From the NCBI GenBank assembly GCA_035505095.1, contig DATJRE010000180.1:1-10452 (forward strand): 10,452 nt of DNA. Direction: 5' to 3'. The position numbers were made by a program, and so were the translations under genes. This document shows positions 6,799 through 10,452 of this stretch, piece by piece. This DNA is from JOPF133 sp035505095 (lineage in GTDB: Bacteria; Acidobacteriota; Terriglobia; Bryobacterales; Bryobacteraceae). Each line of letters starts with the position of its first letter. The stretch's first letter is position 1. The notes under the pieces are model-generated. The model was not told the origin of the DNA. It saw only the letters and a program-made list of their open reading frames with translations, and searched no databases.

Positions 6799-6943
6799 AG
6801 TCGGGGTCCCCGAGCGGATTCATCGGAGTTAAAAAATGATCGCTCCGAAGATGATGCGAGTGCGACCTCCCGGAACGCGAGTTCTGGCCCGCTGACGGCA
6901 GATGGGCCAATGCAAGGGTGGGCGTAATGTGACCAGAACAGCG

Positions 6944-6962
6944 AAAGTGGGGAGCCACTTTT
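6944..6962. terminator. Hairpin between convergent genes, weak bidirectional terminator candidate
   Basis: AAAGTGG (6944-6950), loop GGAG, CCACTTT (6955-6961) is a perfect 7-bp stem, extendable by a G-U pair. It lies between the ends of the MFS gene (plus) and the TetR-family gene (minus). The T-run TTTT is mostly inside the stem rather than after it, so termination efficiency is doubtful. On the plus strand it is 146 bp beyond the MFS stop. Confidence 0.35.
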
Positions 6963-6978
6963 CACCTTAGGGGATTAT

Positions 6979-7012
6979 GCGTCCAAGTGGATGAAAGGGC
7001 ACGTGTGGACGC
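6979..7012. repeat. 7-bp inverted repeat downstream of the TetR-family gene
   Basis: GCGTCCA (6979-6985) and TGGACGC (7006-7012) are perfect inverted copies around a 20-base centre that includes the palindrome CACGTG. The repeat begins 18 bp after the TetR-family stop in that gene's direction. It lacks a T-run. It could stabilise or end the transcript, or be chance. Confidence 0.4.
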
Positions 7013-7030
7013 GGTCATTGGAGTGGCCGC

Positions 7031-7633
7031 TCAGTAACCAAGGTGGCGAAGGGCCATCTGCGCGGTCCGGTTGAGTTCCGCCTTCGTTGAACCATTGGCT
7101 GCCTGGATGGATAGACCGGCGATAATCGTCGACAAATACCTCGTGTAGTCGTCTACGTCGATATCCTTCGACAACTCACCGCTCTTTCGCGCTTTAAGAA
7201 GGCGCTGCCTTAAAGCAACCTGATTCTGTTTGCGTATCTTCGTCATGAGATCTCTCGCCGGTGAAGCATCCGGACTGCATCCCACCGCCCCCGCCAGCGT
7301 CATGCAGGTCGGCGGATGGCCGGGCGTGGTGAGGAACGCAACCGTGTTGTCAAAGAGTGCGCGAACAACCTTTTCGAGAGTCGGTTCCTCCAGTGCCTTA
7401 CCTGCGTATTGCGCTCGCATTTCCACATAACGCTTTACCGCCAGCTCAAACAACGCGTGCTTGTCACCAAAAGCCGCATAGATGCTTGAGGGGTTGAGAC
7501 TCATCGCCTGAGTAAGATCGGCCATGGATGTTCCTTCGTACCCACGTTCCCAAAAAAGCAGCATCGCCGCTTCCAGAGCGGCGTTTTTGTCAAAGCTGAT
7601 TGGTCGTCCAGTCTTCCCGTTCCCTGTTTTCAC
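7031..7633 (-). CDS. TetR/AcrR-family transcriptional repressor
   Basis: About 200 residues. The N-terminal part KTGRPISFDKNAALEAAMLLFWERGYEGTS leads into the TetR helix-turn-helix MADLTQAMSLNPSSIYAAFGDKHALFELAVKRY (about residues 37-69). The C-terminal ligand domain has PTCMTLAGAVGCSPDASPARDLMTKIRKQN and resembles the ComR/YvdT-type ligand domain (memory-based). I chose the GTG at 7633 because GAGGAAAG lies 2 bp and its AGGA core 5 bp before it, and because the -10 box at 7653-7658 would then leave a leader of about 13 bases. In-frame GTG codons at 7648 and 7645 would give up to 205 residues. It diverges from the NmrA-like gene and very probably represses it and itself through a palindrome in the shared spacer. 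A small hydrophobic or electrophilic ligand is likely from the family. Confidence 0.9.
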   Translation of the reverse strand: MKTGNGKTGRPISFDKNAALEAAMLLFWERGYEGTSMADLTQAMSLNPSSIYAAFGDKHALFELAVKRYVEMRAQYAGKALEEPTLEKVVRALFDNTVAFLTTPGHPPTCMTLAGAVGCSPDASPARDLMTKIRKQNQVALRQRLLKARKSGELSKDIDVDDYTRYLSTIIAGLSIQAANGSTKAELNRTAQMALRHLGY

Positions 7634-7652
7634 GGCTTTCCTCACCACAGGA

Positions 7653-7658
7653 ATATTA
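7653..7658 (-). promoter_or_regulatory. -10 box of the TetR-family gene
   Basis: TAATAT on the minus strand, 4 of 6 consensus bases, lies 19 bp before the chosen GTG at 7633. No consensus -35 box is present at the right distance. This weak promoter faces away from the stronger NmrA-like promoter. Confidence 0.4.
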
Positions 7659-7701
7659 GATCGCGGAATGGTGCATCCGACTCACCTTTGAATTCATCTG
7701 T

Positions 7702-7724
7702 AACAACTGTTCCGGAATATCCGG
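7702..7724. promoter_or_regulatory. Candidate TetR operator palindromes
   Basis: CCGGAATATCCGG (7712-7724) has perfect 5-bp arms with a 3-bp centre. Overlapping it are TTCCGGAA (7710-7717), a perfect 8-bp palindrome, and AACAACTGTT (7702-7711), a 4-bp-arm palindrome. The group lies between the two divergent promoters, with 16 bp from its right end to the -35 box of the NmrA-like gene. Position and symmetry suit a TetR-family dimer. Which of the overlapping palindromes is bound cannot be decided here. Confidence 0.5.
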
Positions 7725-7740
7725 GCGGACTAAAGCACGG

Positions 7741-7769
7741 TTGAAATCCGGTGCGGCGGCGATTTTAAT
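7741..7769 (+). promoter_or_regulatory. Sigma70-type promoter of the NmrA-like gene
   Basis: TTGAAA (7741-7746) and TTTAAT (7764-7769) each match their consensus at 5 of 6 positions and are separated by exactly 17 bp. The predicted transcript starts near 7776, just before GGGGAG (7777-7782), which is 6 bp before the ATG at 7789. The upstream TTG start candidate at 7741 is therefore the -35 box and not a start codon. Confidence 0.65.
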
Positions 7770-7788
7770 TCACGAAGGGGAGAAAGCA

Positions 7789-8667
7789 ATGAAGGTTCTC
7801 GTGATAGGCGCAACGGGTAGGATAGGCAGCGAGGTTGTCAAGGAGCTTCTTCAGCGGGGAGCGGACGTACGGGCTTTCACCCGCAAGCAGCGCAAGCCGG
7901 GCGCGTTTTCTGGCGCCGTAGAGATCGCTCTCGGCGACCTGACTGATGCGGTCTCAATAGGAGAAGCGATCAAGGGAGTTGACAAGCTATTCCTGCTGAT
8001 TGGGGAGGAGAATGTCCCTGTCGAGTTAACGCAGGCTCTTACTGCTTATGGCCTGGCAAAGAGGGCTAATCTGAAACATGTGACGTACGTCTCGATATAT
8101 AGAGCGGATCAGTTTCTCGAAGTGCCGCATTTCGCAAACAAGTATGCCGTGGAGGAAGCGATGCGTGCAGGCGGGATGCCTTATACGATTCTGCGCCCGG
8201 CATACTTCGCTCAGAATGACCGCCGGCTCAAGCCTGAGTTAACGGGGCTCGGCGTATATCCGATTCCCGTGGGGAACGAGGGCCTGGCTGTAGTGGACGT
8301 TCGCGACATTGCGGAGGCGGCCGCGATATCCCTCACAGAGGAAGGCCACAACGGAAAAACGTACGACCTGGTTTCCTCAGAGATGTTGCGTGGCCCGGAT
8401 GCGGCAGCTACGTGGTCGCGGCTGCTGCGCAAAGAAATCGCTTACGCGGGACACGCAGATTTCGACGGCTTTGAAGCGCAGTTGCGGGAAAAAGGGAGTC
8501 CGAGTTGGCTGGCTTACGCCGTTCGAGCCATGTACCAGGGCTTTGTCGAGCGGGGATACAGCAACACCGAGCACCAGGCGGCGTGCTTTGCTGCCTTGCT
8601 TAGGCGCCAGCCGAGAACGTACAGCAGCTTCGCCGAAGAACTGGCACGGGAGTGGGCTGTAGCGTAA
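7789..8667 (+). CDS. NmrA-like NAD(P)-binding reductase (atypical short-chain dehydrogenase)
   Basis: A 292-residue cytoplasmic Rossmann-fold protein. MKVLVIGATGRIGSEVV carries the GxxGxxG dinucleotide motif (residues 7-13), TR at 31-32 after strand 2 suggests NADP(H) preference, and GD at 49-50 is the usual acidic turn. The segment HVTYVSIYRADQF and then HFANKYAVEEAMRAGGMPYTILRPAYF (about 114-140) are typical of NmrA/atypical SDR proteins, which usually lack the classical Tyr-x-x-x-Lys pair. The family includes quinone or flavin reductases and redox-sensing regulators; the role here is open. The ATG at 7789 is supported by GGGGAG 6 bp upstream and by the promoter just before it. It is the first gene rightward from the TetR-family gene, its likely repressor. 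Its GC content is clearly lower than that of the MFS gene. Confidence 0.9.
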   Translation: MKVLVIGATGRIGSEVVKELLQRGADVRAFTRKQRKPGAFSGAVEIALGDLTDAVSIGEAIKGVDKLFLLIGEENVPVELTQALTAYGLAKRANLKHVTYVSIYRADQFLEVPHFANKYAVEEAMRAGGMPYTILRPAYFAQNDRRLKPELTGLGVYPIPVGNEGLAVVDVRDIAEAAAISLTEEGHNGKTYDLVSSEMLRGPDAAATWSRLLRKEIAYAGHADFDGFEAQLREKGSPSWLAYAVRAMYQGFVERGYSNTEHQAACFAALLRRQPRTYSSFAEELAREWAVA

Positions 8668-8730
8668 GCTCAAGCCTGGTTTTGGCCGTATTTTCACAGA
8701 ACGCAAATTCAGACCACTGAACACGGCAGC

Positions 8731-8775
8731 GATTCCGTCCGATGACCCACGACGGAATCCGTCCAGTTGGTCATC
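8731..8775 (+). repeat. Interleaved inverted repeats, possible H-type pseudoknot
   Basis: GATTCCGTC (8731-8739) pairs with GACGGAATC (8751-8759), a perfect 9-bp stem. Its 11-base loop holds GATGACC (8741-8747), which is complementary to GGTCATC (8769-8775), a perfect 7-bp second stem. The order stem1-stem2-stem1'-stem2' is that of an H-type pseudoknot with loops of 1, 3 and 9 bases. At DNA level GACGGA-A-TCCGTC (8751-8763) is also a palindrome, and TCCGTCC is repeated at 8734 and 8758, so a protein-binding cluster is the main alternative. The element lies in the 243-bp gap between the NmrA-like and hydrolase genes, which otherwise shows only an isolated TTGACA (8865-8870) without a matching -10 box. 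Confidence 0.5.
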
Positions 8776-8910
8776 AGGCGAAAGTTACTGACGCAGCAAA
8801 GAGGAAACGACCGGTTCTAAACACTTGTTGGGTGCTGGCTTCGTTCAGAGTGCCCGGATGCCGATTGACATGACAATTGCCGGGAGGCGCCCACATCGAA
8901 GGAGAAATCA

Positions 8911-9903
8911 ATGCAAGCTGAAACCCGTGAGAACGAAGAAATCAAGCAGTCCTGGTCGCTGATCCATCCCCTCAGCCGTGAAGATTCTGCCGCAATGACT
9001 GCCCTGAGATCCGCGGTAGCAGCCATGAAAGGCCAACTCGTAGGAGTCGCTGCCCGCGCTGCGTTTGACGGCATCATGGAGCGCGTCGCAGCCCCCGAAG
9101 GCGTCACCTTTGAGGCAGATACGTTTGGAGGCATAACCGGCTGGTGGGCAAAACCTGCCCAGGCCCCGACGGGCACCGCCACCCTCCATCTGCATGGTGG
9201 TTGGTTCAATTGGGGAACAGCCCAGGCGTTCCGCCACTTCGTTGGCCACATCGCAATAGCCGCGGGAACGGATGCGTTCATCCCCGATTACCGGCTCGCT
9301 CCGGAGCACCCTTTTCCGGCGGCAGTGAAGGACGCGGAGGCGTGTTATCGGGCGCTCGTTGACCGGGGAATCAAGAAGATCGCGCTTACCGGCGATTCGG
9401 CCGGTGGCAACCTTGCGCTGGTGCTTTTGTCCATGGCTACCGCGCAAGCGGGCCCGGCTGGGATCGCCCCACTGGGTGCGGTCGTACTATCTCCCATGAC
9501 GGACCTTGCGCTTACCGGCGAGAGTCTCGAAACGCGAGCCGAAGCAGACCCATACTTCGTCAGGTCCCAAGCCGCCGGCCTGGTGCGTTCTTACTTGGGT
9601 GAGAGCGATCCCAAGAATCCTTTGGCGTCCCCACTTTATGGGGATCTGAAGGGGCTACCCCCAGTTCGCGTCCACGTGGGAAATGATGAAGTGCTGCTCG
9701 ACGACTCGCGGCGCTACGTGGAGCGGGCTGTTGCGGCCGGCGTCGACGCCAGGGTCGACGTATGGATGGGAATGCCACACGTGTTCGCCAGCAGTGTCGG
9801 AAATATGCACGCTGCTAACCAGGCACTGCTCGCGATTGGCACATTTCTGAAAGATTTGCTGGAGGTGGGTTCAACTTCAACACGGGAAAGGGAGGTTCTA
9901 TGA
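8911..9903 (+). CDS. Alpha/beta hydrolase (HSL/esterase type)
   Basis: A 330-residue cytoplasmic hydrolase of the hormone-sensitive-lipase-like (alpha/beta hydrolase fold-3) group, probably a carboxylesterase. It has the oxyanion motif HLHGGWF (residues 93-99; the usual HGGG is HGGW here), the block DYRLAPEHPFPAAVKDA (126-142), the nucleophile elbow GDSAGGN with Ser163, the acid in VGNDEVLLDDS with Asp259, and the catalytic His290 in MPHVFASS. The triad is complete and the length typical. AAGGAG (8899-8904) is 6 bp before the ATG. Its TGA overlaps the next gene's ATG in ATGA, so the two are translationally coupled. It follows the NmrA-like gene by 243 bp and may belong to the same TetR regulon (inference). 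Natural substrates are probably short-chain esters or lactones; this cannot be refined. Confidence 0.93.
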   Translation: MQAETRENEEIKQSWSLIHPLSREDSAAMTALRSAVAAMKGQLVGVAARAAFDGIMERVAAPEGVTFEADTFGGITGWWAKPAQAPTGTATLHLHGGWFNWGTAQAFRHFVGHIAIAAGTDAFIPDYRLAPEHPFPAAVKDAEACYRALVDRGIKKIALTGDSAGGNLALVLLSMATAQAGPAGIAPLGAVVLSPMTDLALTGESLETRAEADPYFVRSQAAGLVRSYLGESDPKNPLASPLYGDLKGLPPVRVHVGNDEVLLDDSRRYVERAVAAGVDARVDVWMGMPHVFASSVGNMHAANQALLAIGTFLKDLLEVGSTSTREREVL

Positions 9904-10452
9904 GCTACGCAATTCTAGGTGCAGGCAAAGTCGGACAGGCACTCGCCACGGCGTTTGCCCGAAAAGGGATTGAAGTGGCAATCGCAAGCAGGCGGCCTGT
10001 CGAGGCGCTTGCGCCGGTCGCAAAGGCAATCGGACCAACGGTCGTCCCCAAGATGTTGCGGGACGCAGTCAAAGCCGAGATCGTCTTCTTGGCTGTTCCT
10101 TTCGAAACCTACAAAGAGGTGGCGAAGGTCACTCAAAGCTGGCAGGACAAGATCGTGATTGACGTAACAAATGCTTATGGTGTGCCTCCCGAAAAACTCG
10201 GCAACCTTCCTTCCTCCGTTGTGATATCGAAAGCCTTACCCGGAGCACGCCTGGTGAAGGCATTCAACCATCTACCCGCGGAGACCCTGGCGGAAGATCC
10301 TAACGTCGTGGGCGGCCGCCGCGTAATATTCCTCTCAAGTGACGACCAAAATGCTGCTGAGAAGGTTGCGAAATTAGTTGAACGACTCGGCTTTGCACCT
10401 GTGTGGCTAGGGAGGCTTAAAGAGGGCGGCTTGCTCGTCCTGGCGCAAGGGA
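9900..10452 (+). CDS. NADPH/F420-reductase-like NAD(P)-binding protein (truncated by window edge)
   Basis: The frame is open from the ATG at 9900 to the right edge, giving 184 complete residues. MSYAILGAGKVGQALATAF has the GxGxxG motif (residues 7-12), and ASRR (29-32) after strand 2 indicates NADP(H) binding. AEIVFLAVPF (59-68), KIVIDVTNAYG (84-94) and LVKAFNHLPAETL (118-130) are typical of the NADP oxidoreductase coenzyme F420-dependent family. It probably lacks only about 30 C-terminal residues. The ATG overlaps the hydrolase stop by four bases, with GGAGG (9891-9895) 4 bp upstream. Many bacterial members do not use F420 and act as NADPH-dependent reductases, so the cofactor partner is open. 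With the NmrA-like protein it gives the cassette two NADP(H)-type proteins flanking a hydrolase. Confidence 0.9.
   Translation, partial: MSYAILGAGKVGQALATAFARKGIEVAIASRRPVEALAPVAKAIGPTVVPKMLRDAVKAEIVFLAVPFETYKEVAKVTQSWQDKIVIDVTNAYGVPPEKLGNLPSSVVISKALPGARLVKAFNHLPAETLAEDPNVVGGRRVIFLSSDDQNAAEKVAKLVERLGFAPVWLGRLKEGGLLVLAQG

Noticed and set aside
6823..6848. TCGGAG/CTCCGA inverted repeat with an A-run as a terminator
   Set aside because: The A/T-run is in the loop, not after the stem, in either direction, so it does not form an intrinsic terminator.
8809..8817. GACCGGTTC, the inverse of GAACCGGTC at 2547-2555, as a shared LacI-type operator
   Set aside because: It is a 9-base match built on the common palindrome ACCGGT in a GC-rich sequence, with no promoter beside it; chance is sufficient.
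8865..8870. TTGACA as the -35 box of a hydrolase promoter
   Set aside because: No -10-like hexamer lies 15-19 bp downstream (the sequence there is GC-rich), so it is probably chance.

Overview
The window looks like chromosomal DNA of a GC-rich soil bacterium. The protein styles (a DUF6526-like membrane protein, an SGLT-like symporter beside a fucose-isomerase-like enzyme, a NmrA/hydrolase/F420-reductase-like cassette) suggest an acidobacterium of the Solibacter/Bryobacter type. That assignment is a judgement from protein flavour, not from a marker gene. There are no rRNA or tRNA genes, CRISPR arrays, transposases or phage genes.

Left part (1-3739, all minus strand): a sugar-uptake cluster. 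Read in transcription order it is a LacI-family repressor, a 321-bp gap with a good sigma70-type promoter, a sodium:solute symporter, a 72-residue two-helix membrane protein, and the N-terminal third of an L-fucose/L-arabinose isomerase-like protein that runs off the left edge. The three structural genes are 5-6 bp apart and probably form one operon controlled by the repressor.

Middle part (4035-6798, plus strand): a DUF6526-like two-helix membrane protein with a strong ribosome binding site, an unrecognised soluble protein of about 310-320 residues whose start lies in a tandem-hairpin region, and a 12-helix MFS transporter of the YnfM type. These need not share a function.

Right part (7031-10452): a TetR-family repressor (minus) diverges from a NmrA-like NAD(P)-binding reductase (plus), followed by an HSL-type alpha/beta hydrolase and an overlapping NADPH/F420-reductase-like protein that runs off the right edge. 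The divergent spacer contains facing promoters and a palindrome that is a good candidate TetR operator. This block has visibly lower GC than the middle part (45-53% in sampled 60-bp lines against 70% in the MFS gene), which suggests a separate origin.

Points worth a second look: -10 boxes placed exactly 6 bp before the start codons of the symporter and MFS genes, which predicts leaderless mRNAs; an H-type pseudoknot candidate upstream of the hydrolase; tandem hairpins over the start of the unrecognised gene; and an 11-bp perfect tandem repeat upstream of the LacI gene. I see no clearly new multi-gene system.
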